A stretch of 52,947 nucleotides of DNA from JAQAZP01 sp032127265 (GCA_032127265.1 JAQAZP010000133.1:1-52947), one strand, 5' to 3'. Positions 26,523 to 35,228 are shown, numbered from the stretch's first letter. Translations and numbers: made by a program. Notes: generated from the letters alone by a model not told the origin.

Positions 26523-28078
26523 CGGCCAAACTTGTTGAAAACGCCGCCGGGCGGCTGGTGCCCGACGAGGTCAATGGCCGGGCATCCATCCCCTTCCAGG
26601 GTGTGGGAAACTACCGGCCCCGGGGCTGCAAGGCCGCGCCTCCGCTGGTCAGCTGCGCCGACTACCCGGCCGACGGCAACAAGGTGCTGTCCGACCTGGA
26701 GGCGGCCCTGCGCGCCGCCGGGCTCCGTGACGGGATGACCGTCTCCACTCACCACCATTTCCGCAACGGCGACCTGGTGGGCAACGCGGTGTTCGAGGCC
26801 GCGGCACGGATCGGGGTCAAGGACCTGCGCTGGTTTCCCAGCGCCTCCTTCCCCTGTCACGCGCCGCAGATCGACCACATGGAGAGCGGCCTGATCCACC
26901 ACATCGAGGGCAGCATGAACGGCCCGCTGGGTGACTACTGCACCGCGGGCAAGATGCGCGGCCTCGGTGTGCTGCGCTCCCACGGCGGCCGCTACCAGGC
27001 GGTGCAGGACGGCGAGGTGCACATCGACATCGCCGTGATCGCCGCACCCACCGCCGACCCCTTCGGCAACGCCAACGGCCTCACCGGCCCCTCGGCCTGC
27101 GGCCTGCTGGGCTTTGCCCTGGCCGACTCGCAGTATGCCGACAAGGTGATCGTGGTCACCGACAACCTGATCCCCTTCCCCTGCCACCCCTGGCAGATCC
27201 AGGGGAACAACGTGGACCACGTGGTGCTGATGGACAAGATCGGCGAGCCGGAGAAGATCATCTCCGGCACCACCCAGTTGACCAAGAGCCCGGACCGGCT
27301 GCTCATCGCCGAGATGACCGCCCGCTTTGTCCGGGACACCGGGATCATGCGTGACGGCTTCTCCTTCCAGGCCGGCGCCGGCGGCACCGCTCTGGCCTTC
27401 GCCATCTACCTCAAAGAGATGATGATCAAGGCCGGGGTCAAGGCCCGCTTCATCCGCGGCGGCAGCACCCAGCACCTGGTGCAGATGCTCGAGGAGGGGC
27501 TGACCCACTACATCCTCGACGGACAGACCTTTGACCTGGAAGGGGTGCGCTCGATGCGCGAGCACCCCAACCACGTGGACACCAGCCCCTTCACCAGCTA
27601 CAACTACCATGGCAAGGGCAACTTCGCCTCGATGATCGACGCGGTGGTGCTGGGGGCCACCGAGGTGGACGTGAACTTCAACGCCAACGTGGTGACCCAC
27701 AGCGACGGACGCCTGATGCACGGCATCGGCGGCTGGCAGAACTGCCTCTTCTCCAGGTGCACCATCCTGCCCATCCCCTCGTTCCGCGACCGGATCCCGG
27801 TGATCGTCGAGCGGGTGACCACGCTCTGCGGACCGGGAGAACTGGTGGACGTGGTGGTCACCGAGCGGGGCATCGCCATCAATCCGCGGCGCAGCGACCT
27901 GATGGACGCCGCGCGGGGCACCGGCCTGCCGCTGCGCAGCATCGAGGAGCTGAAGGCCGAGGTGGAACGGATCTGCGGCGGCGCACCGCAGACGCCGGCG
28001 CTGGGCGAGAAGGTGGTGGCGGTGGTCAAATGGGTGGACGGCACGGTGCTCGACTCGGTGCGCCAGGTGATCGAGTAG
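26519..28078 (+). CDS. citF: Citrate lyase alpha subunit (citrate:acetyl-ACP transferase)
   Basis: This 519-residue protein matches the CitF subunit in length and sequence character: YRPRGCKAAPPLVSCADYPA, DGMTVSTHHHFRNGDLVGNA, GGTALAFAIYLKEMM and THSDGRLMHGIGGWQN. CitF swaps citrate for the acetyl group on the acyl-carrier subunit. Its start lies within the end of the CitD-CitE gene, so the two are translationally coupled. None of the maturation genes (citC, citX, citG) is nearby, so the prosthetic group must come from genes elsewhere if the enzyme is active. In this context it may supply acetate and oxaloacetate during anaerobic citrate use. Confidence 0.88.
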   Translation: MTAKLVENAAGRLVPDEVNGRASIPFQGVGNYRPRGCKAAPPLVSCADYPADGNKVLSDLEAALRAAGLRDGMTVSTHHHFRNGDLVGNAVFEAAARIGVKDLRWFPSASFPCHAPQIDHMESGLIHHIEGSMNGPLGDYCTAGKMRGLGVLRSHGGRYQAVQDGEVHIDIAVIAAPTADPFGNANGLTGPSACGLLGFALADSQYADKVIVVTDNLIPFPCHPWQIQGNNVDHVVLMDKIGEPEKIISGTTQLTKSPDRLLIAEMTARFVRDTGIMRDGFSFQAGAGGTALAFAIYLKEMMIKAGVKARFIRGGSTQHLVQMLEEGLTHYILDGQTFDLEGVRSMREHPNHVDTSPFTSYNYHGKGNFASMIDAVVLGATEVDVNFNANVVTHSDGRLMHGIGGWQNCLFSRCTILPIPSFRDRIPVIVERVTTLCGPGELVDVVVTERGIAINPRRSDLMDAARGTGLPLRSIEELKAEVERICGGAPQTPALGEKVVAVVKWVDGTVLDSVRQVIE

Positions 28079-28109
28079 GCCGCCGTCCCGACCATCAGTG
28101 CGGGTGAGA

Positions 28110-29261
28110 ATGAAGAACGTCGAGTTGATCAGCGGCTGGCACGACGAGGACCAGGTGGACGGCCCGGTGGCTTTCCGCTGGGCCGAGCGCCGGGCATCGG
28201 CCGTTTTACACCTCGATCCGCCGCTCCCGGCCGGCGAACCGGCCTGCCTCTCGGTGCGGGCAGTGGATCCGGGGGGCGAGTTGGGCGGTCCTACACTCAC
28301 CGTATCCTCCGGAGGGTCGCTGCTCGGACAGTCGAGAGTGGGACCGGAGCAATGGGAAGAATACGCCTTCCCGCTGCCGGTAACCGCCGCCGGCACCGCT
28401 CCGCGGAACAGGATCGAGGTTGAACTCAGCGTGGACCGCTGGGTGGCCCCCAAGCCGGGCACCGACCCGCGGGAGTTCGGCCTGCCGGTGCAGTCGATTC
28501 ATCTCCTGCGTTCCGCCACCGACCTGATGCCCGCGGTGATCGAACTCGAGTCCACCACCGCCTGCAACATTCACCCCCCCTGCGTGATGTGCTACCCCAA
28601 GGCGAACAAGGACATCACTCCGCCGCCCCGCCCCCGCGATCTGGACGACCGCCTGCTGGAAGCGGTGGCGCCGGCAATCGGGCAAGCCGACACCCTTTCA
28701 CTCCACGGCATCGGGGAGCCGCTGGTCAGCGGGAAGACCAGGGCCCTGCTCGAATCGTTGCGCGGCCGCCCGCTGAGCATCCAGTTCAACAGCAACGGCC
28801 TGCTGCTCAGCGAGTCATGGGCCCGGCTGCTGGTCTCCTGCGGGCTGAACCGCATCTGCTTTTCCATCGATGCCGCCACACCCGAGACCTACCGCCGCAT
28901 CCGCCACGCCGACCTGCAGAAGGTGATCGACAATATCCAGCGGCTGCAGCGGATCAAGCAGGAGGCCGGTTCCACGAAACCGCTGGTGGAGATCAATATG
29001 ACCCTGATGCGGATGAATCTCGGCGAGGCCGAAGCGTTCATCCGTCTGGCCGCCGACCTCGGCGCGGGATACGTGGTCTTCGGCCTGCTGAACAAGGCCG
29101 CCGACTACAGCACCTGCATCGACGGCTTCACTTTCAACTACGCCGAACAGATGATCGTCGAGGAGGAGCCGGAGTTCACCGAGACCATGGCGGCCTGCCG
29201 CGAGCTGGCCCGGAAGAGTGGAGTGAGCCTGACGATCAACACTACCGAGGTGCCGCTGTGA
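28110..29261 (+). CDS. Radical SAM protein with CX5CX2C cluster motif (core domain)
   Basis: The 383-residue protein begins with a beta-rich region (about 1-135; SGWHDEDQVDGPVAFRWAER) that resembles accessory domains of glycan-modifying enzymes. The radical SAM core follows, with cluster cysteines C152, C158 and C161 in CNIHPPCVMC. The first spacing is five residues instead of the usual three. LSLHGIGEPL, FNSNGLLLS and RICFSIDAATPETYRRIR are typical core strands. The start is uncertain: GTG at 28098 and ATG at 28110 are both possible. The protein stops where a SPASM-type domain would normally continue; that part is encoded by the next frame through a GTGA overlap. It lies just after citF. Confidence 0.75.
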   Translation: MKNVELISGWHDEDQVDGPVAFRWAERRASAVLHLDPPLPAGEPACLSVRAVDPGGELGGPTLTVSSGGSLLGQSRVGPEQWEEYAFPLPVTAAGTAPRNRIEVELSVDRWVAPKPGTDPREFGLPVQSIHLLRSATDLMPAVIELESTTACNIHPPCVMCYPKANKDITPPPRPRDLDDRLLEAVAPAIGQADTLSLHGIGEPLVSGKTRALLESLRGRPLSIQFNSNGLLLSESWARLLVSCGLNRICFSIDAATPETYRRIRHADLQKVIDNIQRLQRIKQEAGSTKPLVEINMTLMRMNLGEAEAFIRLAADLGAGYVVFGLLNKAADYSTCIDGFTFNYAEQMIVEEEPEFTETMAACRELARKSGVSLTINTTEVPL

Positions 29262-30070
29262 AGGGGAACCCGCCGATCATCTGCCACCGGCCCTGGACCA
29301 GCACCTTTATTCTGCTGGACGGCAAGGTCACCTTCTGCTGCCACCTGCCCCGCCCCGAAGCGGTGATCGGCGATCTGCACAAGGACACCTTCGTGGAGGT
29401 CTGGAACTCGCCGCTGGCCCGGGAAATGCGCCACTGCATGCTGCAGGGGCACCTGCCCCCACACTGCCGGGACTGTCCGCTGGCCGAGGTGCGGGCACGG
29501 GAGGCGGAAGTGGCGAAGCGGCGGCGCTTCGACGGGGAGCCGGATGACCATGATGCCCCGTTCCTTCTCACCGGCGAAGGGCGTTTCTTTCACCTTGGCC
29601 GCGGCTGGTGGAATCCGGAACGCTGCGGTGAGCTGCCCGCTCGCTGGACCTCGCCCATGGCCGATCTCCACGTCAACCGTGAACTGGTAGTCACCGCGCC
29701 CAGGGCCGAGATGCTCAAGGAACAGACGCGTTTGCTGCTGGAAATCCACACCATCCGCTGCGACGGCGCTGACACCACCGGCCTGCGGTTCCACTGGGAG
29801 GGGCAGACCGAAAGCGCCGAGGTCCGGCTGGAAGCCAACCGCCAGGTGCTGGTACCGATCCCGCCCCCGCCGTCCACTGATGATGACACAAGACCCAGTC
29901 GGCTGCTGAGGGTCCAGACCCTCAATCCCTGGGTACCTGCCGACTGCATCGATGATTCCACCGACCTTCGTCAACTGGGCGTGCTGGTTATCGGGGTGGT
30001 CCGCCCACCGGAGGACGGCAAGCCACGCCACTTTATCCGCAGCACCCTGAGCCGGCTGCTGGGAAAGTAG
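29258..30070 (+). CDS. Separately encoded SPASM-type domain with beta-rich C-terminus
   Basis: The 270-residue product begins at GTG in a GTGA overlap with the radical SAM core gene. Its first 75 residues carry the SPASM pattern: ICHRPWTSTFILLDGKVTFC, GDLHKDTFVEVWNSPLAREM and PPHCRDC. Such domains bind one or two auxiliary 4Fe-4S clusters and normally lie in the same chain as the core. The rest (about 95-250: GRGWWNPERCGELPARWTSP, TDLRQLGVLVIGV) resembles the N-terminal beta-rich domain of the upstream protein. It is either a genuine two-subunit enzyme, a programmed -1 frameshift, or one gene broken by a recent frameshift. Confidence 0.65.
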   Translation: MKGNPPIICHRPWTSTFILLDGKVTFCCHLPRPEAVIGDLHKDTFVEVWNSPLAREMRHCMLQGHLPPHCRDCPLAEVRAREAEVAKRRRFDGEPDDHDAPFLLTGEGRFFHLGRGWWNPERCGELPARWTSPMADLHVNRELVVTAPRAEMLKEQTRLLLEIHTIRCDGADTTGLRFHWEGQTESAEVRLEANRQVLVPIPPPPSTDDDTRPSRLLRVQTLNPWVPADCIDDSTDLRQLGVLVIGVVRPPEDGKPRHFIRSTLSRLLGK

Positions 30071-30107
30071 GTACTGCTTTCCGCCACTCTCCTCCCCCTC
30101 CGCACAC

Positions 30108-30143
30108 AAAAAACCGGCGAAGGGACACGATCCCCCCGCCGGT
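30108..30143 (-). terminator. Intrinsic terminator of the DUF4398-like lipoprotein gene
   Basis: A seven-base stem (ACCGGCG 30113-30119 with CGCCGGT 30137-30143) is followed on the minus strand by a T-run (complement of 30108-30113). It also lies just after the plus-strand SPASM gene and may stop both transcripts. Confidence 0.7.
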
Positions 30144-30163
30144 CAATGGTAAAATCAAATGCT

Positions 30164-30733
30164 CTATTCGAGGCCTTCGGTTGCCGGGGCCAGGCCTTCG
30201 GGGAGCAGCCGGAGTTTTTCCCGGGCATCCCAGAACCGGCCTTCGGTGTACTTGGCCACTGCCTCTTGCAGCGTCACCTTGGCGGCCTCGATCACCGCCA
30301 TCCGGTCGTCATAGTTCATTTTCTTACGATCGCGGTTGCGGATCTTCGACACTTTCTCCTCGGCAGCGGTCAGGGCACCCTCGGCCACGCCCAGGAAGGT
30401 CATGTATTCTTCCTTCACCCGCTCTTTGCCTTTCTGGGCTTCTTTGTGCGCATATTCGGCGGCGGACTGCATCTTGGCCGCCAGGTCCAGGGCATCGACG
30501 TAGGAGCGGGAGAGCCCGGAGTTGGCTGCCTGGGCTTCCAGTTCGGCATCGAGGGCAGCCCTGGCATCCTGCAGTTCACGCCACGCGGCCGAAGCGTAAG
30601 ATTCGGTATCGGCTTTCTCGGCCAGGGCATAGGCCGCCATGGCGGAATCGATCTCGGCCTGGGGCACCTCCGCGCAACCAGGGGCGAAGAGAGCCACGAA
30701 GAGAATGGCAATCAGAACGGCTCCAGCACGCAT
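30164..30733 (-). CDS. DUF4398-like lipoprotein
   Basis: The 189-residue protein has a short signal peptide and a lipobox-like LFAPGC, with the lipidated cysteine at residue 20. The mature part is helical and alanine-rich (EIDSAMAAYALAEKADTESY, AAWRELQDARAALDAELEAQ), the usual character of DUF4398 proteins, which pair with OmpA-like or envelope-stress proteins in other bacteria. AAGGAGG lies upstream of the ATG and a near-consensus sigma70 promoter lies at 30807-30835. It ends in an intrinsic terminator. As a single-gene unit with a strong promoter it is probably an abundant envelope lipoprotein. Confidence 0.75.
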   Translation of the reverse strand: MRAGAVLIAILFVALFAPGCAEVPQAEIDSAMAAYALAEKADTESYASAAWRELQDARAALDAELEAQAANSGLSRSYVDALDLAAKMQSAAEYAHKEAQKGKERVKEEYMTFLGVAEGALTAAEEKVSKIRNRDRKKMNYDDRMAVIEAAKVTLQEAVAKYTEGRFWDAREKLRLLPEGLAPATEGLE

Positions 30734-30806
30734 ACCACTAACCTCCTTATTAACTAATAGTTATCAAAAAATGTAGAATCCGAGTTCGATCCGGATAGTG
30801 TCCGTC

Positions 30807-30835
30807 AATATAAGCAAAGCCTTTGATTTTGTCAA
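30807..30835 (-). promoter_or_regulatory. Sigma70 promoter of the DUF4398-like lipoprotein gene
   Basis: On the minus strand, TTGACA (30835-30830), 17 bases and TATATT (30812-30807) match the consensus closely. The leader to the ATG at 30733 is about 67 nt. Confidence 0.75.
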
Positions 30836-30917
30836 CGGGCCGATTTCCACTCAGGTGAAATGCCATCGGGTTCGGCGGGAGCGGTTCTTCGCCGTGAGGA
30901 CAGACCCGACCGCGAAG

Positions 30918-31094
30918 TTACGGGGCGGCCACGGAATCTCTCCTCCGGGCCGCCGGTTCACCGGTGGTCTCGGTGGATTCATTCTCTGGAAGATCCTGCC
31001 ACATCATCTGGCCGCAGAGCTCGAACTCCGGGCAGGTCTTGCACTCCTCCGCCTTTTTCAGGCTGGTCACAACCTTCCCAAAACAGTCCTTCAT
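30918..31094 (-). CDS. Small four-cysteine protein (58 aa), function unknown
   Basis: The frame begins MKDCFGKVVTSLKKAEECKT and continues CPEFELCGQMMW, then a polar tail ending in VAAP. Cysteines at 4, 18, 21 and 27 form a CX13CX2CX5C pattern that could bind zinc or an iron-sulfur cluster. CTGGAG lies about six bases before the ATG. There is no signal peptide, so it is cytoplasmic. It lies between a glycosyltransferase gene and a lipoprotein gene on the same strand. Conserved cysteine spacing and a good ribosome binding site argue for a real gene, but I know no function. Confidence 0.65.
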   Translation of the reverse strand: MKDCFGKVVTSLKKAEECKTCPEFELCGQMMWQDLPENESTETTGEPAARRRDSVAAP

Positions 31095-31163
31095 GGTGCA
31101 CTCCAGGAATGAGGACCCAGGTAACTTCGATTTGGCAAGAGGGTGTTTATGGTTGTTATGAAA

Positions 31164-32735
31164 CTATTCTACTGCTCCGCCCCCTGCGGCTTCAAGTGCA
31201 ACGGGGGGAATTTCACCGCTGGCAGCACCAGACCGGTCGGTGCGATAGCAATAGATGGTGATGCCTAGAAACTCCCACTGTTCCAGCAGGCGTTCGGGGC
31301 CGAGGCGGCGCTGGAGAATTTCCTCGAGGATGCCGGTGCGGCAGTGACTGACCACGGCCCAGAGGCGCTTCGATCGCCGGGCGCTGCGGGTGACCGCCCT
31401 CTCCACCTTCCGCGCATCCCTGGGATAGCGGCTGAGCACCTTGGTTTGCAGCTTGCGGCCCGGGAAGTAGTAGTCGAACGGTTCGCGGGCCATGGGTGCG
31501 ATGAAAAGCAGAGTGTCTCCGGGCCGGGACAGGTTGGCCACCAGACCGGCCGCTTCGCGCCATGGCTCCCGGTTTTCCTCGGCGTAGTAGGCCACCAGTC
31601 CAGGGACGTTGAAAAAGAGAATCAGACCCACCATGATCAGCGCCACCGGCCGGTTGCCGTGACCCGAAGCCCCCCAGGCCACCAGCAGCAGGAATGGCGG
31701 TAGGAGCGCCAGGGCATAGCGGTGCTGGTACAGGGGGAGAAGGAACCAGGAGGCAGCCACCATCAGGACCACCGGGATGAACAGCCAGCTGCCCAGCAGG
31801 GGTATGGAGGTTTGGCCGATAAGATGGTTCGCCCTGTCACAATCCGCCACCGGGACAGTGCGGGCCCGGCCGAAGCGGTAACGCCACCAGACCAGTCCGG
31901 CCAGAACAAGCATCACGTCGATCTTCATCAGCCAGCCGCTGTCGCTGCACATCATCCGGTAGAGCTTGACGAAATCGCCGATCACCGGCGGTTGGATCCA
32001 GTATTCGGCATGTCGCAGTTGCTCTACCATGATCAGCAGAACCCTGATCCAGGGCAGCGAGAGCAGCCCCAGCAGCCCGATTCCGATCAGCCACCGGATT
32101 GGCCGGATCCCGTGGCGGCGCCCCCAGATCAGCAGGAAGGCCACCTCGGCCGCCACGAGGAACGCGGCATAGTTGTGGGACAGCAGCAGCAGGGCCGTGA
32201 CCACGGCCCAGGAGACCAGGCGCATGGGTGACTCGCGGTCCAGTACCCGGATCAGCGCCAACCAGGAGAGCAGGGTCAACAGAACCATCAGGCTGTATGC
32301 CCGTGCCTCCTGGGAGTAGTGGATGTGGAACGGGGAGACGGCCAGCAGCAGCGCGGCAAAGAGGCCCGCACGGGCACCGAGCAGCCGGCGCCCCAGCAGG
32401 AAGAGCAGCGCCACGGCGCCGATGCCGAAGATAACCGAAGGCAGGCGGACCATCGCCTCGGTCTCGGGCACCAGCTTCATCCAAAATGTCATGATGACGT
32501 AATACAGCGGCGGCGTGGTGCCGCTCATGGTCAGCGAGGGAACCGCCCGCCGCACCGTGTTGACGGTGAGCACCTCATCGAGCCAGAAACTCTGGTGGGA
32601 GAGGTGGAGCAGCCGGAGACCGGCGGCCAGCAGCAGAACGGGCAGGAGCAGCCACAGGGCGGCAAGAGGCCGTCCCGGTCGGGCCCTGTATTGGTAAGGA
32701 GCGGGCGGCACGTTGATCACCCCTGGTCGGTGCAC
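31164..32735 (-). CDS. GT39/ArnT-like membrane glycosyltransferase
   Basis: The 523-residue protein has about ten to twelve hydrophobic segments and the PMT/ArnT-like motif SFWLDEVLTV near residue 50, containing the Asp-Glu pair typical of dolichol- or undecaprenyl-phosphate-sugar-dependent glycosyltransferases. PFHIHYSQEARAYSLMVLLT is the second conserved loop. These enzymes transfer a sugar from a lipid carrier to a lipid or protein on the outer face of the inner membrane. It starts with GTG and overlaps the upstream phosphoesterase gene by 19 bases, which suggests translational coupling, although a GTG at 32720 is a possible later start. The acceptor is unknown. Confidence 0.8.
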   Translation of the reverse strand: MHRPGVINVPPAPYQYRARPGRPLAALWLLLPVLLLAAGLRLLHLSHQSFWLDEVLTVNTVRRAVPSLTMSGTTPPLYYVIMTFWMKLVPETEAMVRLPSVIFGIGAVALLFLLGRRLLGARAGLFAALLLAVSPFHIHYSQEARAYSLMVLLTLLSWLALIRVLDRESPMRLVSWAVVTALLLLSHNYAAFLVAAEVAFLLIWGRRHGIRPIRWLIGIGLLGLLSLPWIRVLLIMVEQLRHAEYWIQPPVIGDFVKLYRMMCSDSGWLMKIDVMLVLAGLVWWRYRFGRARTVPVADCDRANHLIGQTSIPLLGSWLFIPVVLMVAASWFLLPLYQHRYALALLPPFLLLVAWGASGHGNRPVALIMVGLILFFNVPGLVAYYAEENREPWREAAGLVANLSRPGDTLLFIAPMAREPFDYYFPGRKLQTKVLSRYPRDARKVERAVTRSARRSKRLWAVVSHCRTGILEEILQRRLGPERLLEQWEFLGITIYCYRTDRSGAASGEIPPVALEAAGGGAVE

Positions 32736-33781
32736 GGCTTGTCCGGCCGTCCAAACATCCGTTCTCCCTCGCCCTCGGGCAACTTGAGGACTTTGAGGAA
32801 CCGGGTCTTGAGCAGTGCCGCCTTTTCGGTGATCGTCCCTTCGGGGAATTTGTCCAGGGGGGCCTTGCCGCCGGCCATCCCTTCGTGTCCGCCGCCGGAT
32901 CCGATCCCTTTCAGCGCCTTCTGCATCAGGTCGGAGGCATTCAGCTCTTCGTCCAGCGTCCTGAACGAGATGTAGATAGCGTCCTGGAAATGGCCGAGAC
33001 AGATGGAGATGCTCGTCTCGTCCAAACGCATCAGGAAGTCGGCCACTTCGGCCACCATGTCGGGATACTCCAGCGGCCCCATCCAGGAGATGACCAGCGG
33101 CCCGTGGATCCGGCCTCGCTCGATGGCCAGCCTGAAGACACGGAAGTAGTCCCGCGGTACCCGGGCCCGCTCGATGCGGGTCAGGCGTGTTGGATCGATC
33201 AGCGGGAACAGATACTTGTGGGCCCGCATGTCGGCCCGGGTCAGCTCACGCCCCAGTTCCTGGGTTTCGGACGCGATACCGTAGAAGAGCACCGTGGCCA
33301 TTTTGCGGTCCAGGGGCAGCCCGGAAGCGCGGAGATACTCGGTGAGGATGGTGGAAGTGGCGCCGTAGTTGGGCCGAATGTCCTTGAAGGGCACATTTTC
33401 CGAGGTGCCCCAGTCCTGGTGATGGTCGATGATTGCCCGGGGGACGACCCATTCGGGCACCGAGTTGTTGGCCCGCTTCGGTTGGGTGTCGACCAGCACC
33501 ACTGCCGAATCCTTATCGGGGGTCAATTCCTCCATCGGGGTGATCCGCACGTTGAGGTAGTTGAAAAGGGCCCGGTTCTCGGCCCGTCCGATGATGCCGC
33601 TGGTTGAAATTTCCACAGGCACCTTGTCCTCGCCGTTGTCGTCAGAGCGCAGCAGGTGCCGCAGGGCGAAGGCCGAGGCCAGCCCATCGGGGTCCGGGTT
33701 GTCGTGGGTGGCGATCCAGACCCGGCGGCAGGACCGCAGGTGCTCGATCATCTTTTCGATTCGCTGTTTCCGGCTCGCCAT
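32717..33781 (-). CDS. DHH-family phosphoesterase (NrnA-like)
   Basis: The 354-residue protein has the metal-binding motifs of the DHH/DHHA1 family: THDNPDPDGLASAFAL (HDNPDPD), VVLVDTQP, the AIIDHHQ box and GSGGGHEGMAGG near the end. The layout fits NrnA-type nano-RNA and pAp or cyclic-dinucleotide-breakdown phosphoesterases that use manganese. Which nucleotide it hydrolyses cannot be read from sequence. It lies between flgM and a glycosyltransferase gene on the same strand; a link to c-di-GMP turnover, suggested by the nearby HD-GYP gene, is speculative. Confidence 0.82.
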   Translation of the reverse strand: MASRKQRIEKMIEHLRSCRRVWIATHDNPDPDGLASAFALRHLLRSDDNGEDKVPVEISTSGIIGRAENRALFNYLNVRITPMEELTPDKDSAVVLVDTQPKRANNSVPEWVVPRAIIDHHQDWGTSENVPFKDIRPNYGATSTILTEYLRASGLPLDRKMATVLFYGIASETQELGRELTRADMRAHKYLFPLIDPTRLTRIERARVPRDYFRVFRLAIERGRIHGPLVISWMGPLEYPDMVAEVADFLMRLDETSISICLGHFQDAIYISFRTLDEELNASDLMQKALKGIGSGGGHEGMAGGKAPLDKFPEGTITEKAALLKTRFLKVLKLPEGEGERMFGRPDKPCTDQG

Positions 33782-33947
33782 TGGCTCCCTCGCAACTCTC
33801 CAGAGCGGTATGCGAATTGCCCACCGCGGAGGCTCCCGCGAAATGGTAACACATCCGGACGCCCCATTTCACGGGCCGCGGCCCGCCGGCGGACAGCCGT
33901 CCGACGTCCACAGATCTCTCTTGAAGGTGGCTCCTGGACGAGGGGTT

Positions 33948-33971
33948 GGGGACGGATTAAAAATTGTCCCC
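33948..33971. repeat. GGGGAC/GTCCCC palindrome at the end of flgM
   Basis: GGGGAC (33948-33953) and GTCCCC (33966-33971) form a six-base stem around an A/T-rich loop. The right arm lies within the last codons of flgM. The same core occurs near 42761 and 46031, so it may be a REP-like dispersed element that also acts as a terminator. Confidence 0.45.
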
Positions 33972-34256
33972 GTCGATCATACGTTCGGCCAGTTCCAGAG
34001 CCGGAATGTGATAGGTGCCGGCGAGAATCCTTTCCTGCAGGCGGGCGATCCGCCGGCTGCGCCCGGCAGACTCGAACGGCTCTTCGAGGGTCTTGAGCAG
34101 GACCTCGCCGGAGATGGGCGATTCGTCCGCAGTATCACATTCTTTGCTGGAACTCCTTACCCGTTCCAGCGGTCCGGACTTCTCCTGCTGTCCATTCCGT
34201 CCCGTGACAAGGGTCAGGTTTCCATGAGCTTCTTTTGTATTCATCAAGCGCACCAT
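33957..34256 (-). CDS. flgM: Anti-sigma-28 factor FlgM-like protein
   Basis: The 99-residue protein has a disordered polar N-terminal half and a C-terminal helical segment, SRRIARLQERILAGTYHIPA followed by LELAERMIDGDNF. This is the FlgM pattern, in which that part binds the flagellar sigma factor. FlgM holds FliA inactive until the hook-basal body is complete and then is exported. It is encoded 201 nt downstream of fliA on the same strand, which supports the call. ATG at 34256 and a second ATG at 34244 are both possible starts. Confidence 0.75.
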   Translation of the reverse strand: MVRLMNTKEAHGNLTLVTGRNGQQEKSGPLERVRSSSKECDTADESPISGEVLLKTLEEPFESAGRSRRIARLQERILAGTYHIPALELAERMIDGDNF

Positions 34257-34457
34257 ATCCTCTCATGCGCCGCCACAAGTCTTTTCCATGTCGGCTATCT
34301 ATCGTATCGGAGAAAACGGGGGGTTGCTTGAGGGGAATTAAGGAAAACGGACACGGCCCCATGGGGACACTCCCCGGGAACGGCGGGATGCCCGAGATGG
34401 GCCCGAATTACGGAAGACTTTTCCTCACGGTTGCGGCCCGGGGCCGCGGCTCCGATT

Positions 34458-35228
34458 TCAGATGATGGTGTTTTTCAACCGGCCGCGCATTCTGAACACG
34501 GCCTTCGTGTGCAACTGGGAAACCCTGGATTCGGTGATATTGAGCACCATCCCGATTTCCTTCATGGTCAACTCTTCGAAGTAGTAGAGCGATATCACCA
34601 ACCGCTCCTTCTGCGGCAGTTGATCGATGGCTCCGGCCAGTATGGATTTCAGTTCGCTTTTCTGGAAAACCTGGAACGGATCGTCCAACGTGGTGTCGGG
34701 GATGTAGCCGATGAGGTTTTCCTCGAACTTGTCATCGGGGTTGTTGCCGCTAAGGTCCTTGAACCCGCCGAGGGAGACGCCCTTCACCTGGTCCACCAGG
34801 TGGTGCAGCTTGTCCATGTCCAGCCCCAGCACCGTGGCCACTTCCTCGTCATGGGCCGGCCGGCCATGTTTTTGCTCAATTGTCTGATACGCCTTTTCCA
34901 GCTCCTTGCGCTTTTTGCGGATGGAGCGGGGGACCCAGTCCAGGTCACGCAGGCCGTCGATGATCGAACCGCGGACGCGCAATTCGGCATATGTCTTGAA
35001 CTTGATGTTGCGGGAGGGGTCGAATTTCTCGATGGCATCCACCAGACCAATGATGCCGTAGTTGGTCAGGTCGCCAACGTCAATGTGCGGGGGCAGCTTC
35101 ACCGCCACCCGATGGGCCAGGTATTTGACCAGCGGCATGAACTCCAGGATCAACTCGTCCCGGTCCCCCTTAAACCCGCCAATCTTGCTTCCCTTCCAGG
35201 CCTGCTCAACGGAACTGTGCTGCTGCAT
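34458..35228 (-). CDS. fliA: Flagellar RNA polymerase sigma factor FliA (sigma-28)
   Basis: The 256-residue protein contains sigma region 2 (LVKYLAHRVAVKLPPHIDVG, DLTNYGIIGLVDAIEKFDP, KFKTYAELRVRGSIIDGLRD), region 3 (RKKRKELEKAYQTIEQKHGR) and region 4 (LPQKERLVISLYYFEELTMK, ITESRVSQLHTKAV). Short sigma region 1 and the order match FliA. The start at 35228 gives the family length and has purine-rich GGGGAAGG just upstream; an open frame extends further upstream but adds 49 residues of low-quality sequence. The protein directs late flagellar gene transcription. Other flagellar genes must lie outside the window. Confidence 0.92.
   Translation of the reverse strand: MQQHSSVEQAWKGSKIGGFKGDRDELILEFMPLVKYLAHRVAVKLPPHIDVGDLTNYGIIGLVDAIEKFDPSRNIKFKTYAELRVRGSIIDGLRDLDWVPRSIRKKRKELEKAYQTIEQKHGRPAHDEEVATVLGLDMDKLHHLVDQVKGVSLGGFKDLSGNNPDDKFEENLIGYIPDTTLDDPFQVFQKSELKSILAGAIDQLPQKERLVISLYYFEELTMKEIGMVLNITESRVSQLHTKAVFRMRGRLKNTII

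Noticed and set aside
26063..28462. 799-codon minus-strand open frame opposite citF and the lyase
   Set aside because: It is long because of GC-rich antisense bias. The plus-strand frames are recognisable citrate lyase subunits.
34430..34457. GC-rich GCGGCC/GGCCGC inverted repeat just after fliA, considered as a terminator
   Set aside because: The loop is very short and no T-run follows on either strand.
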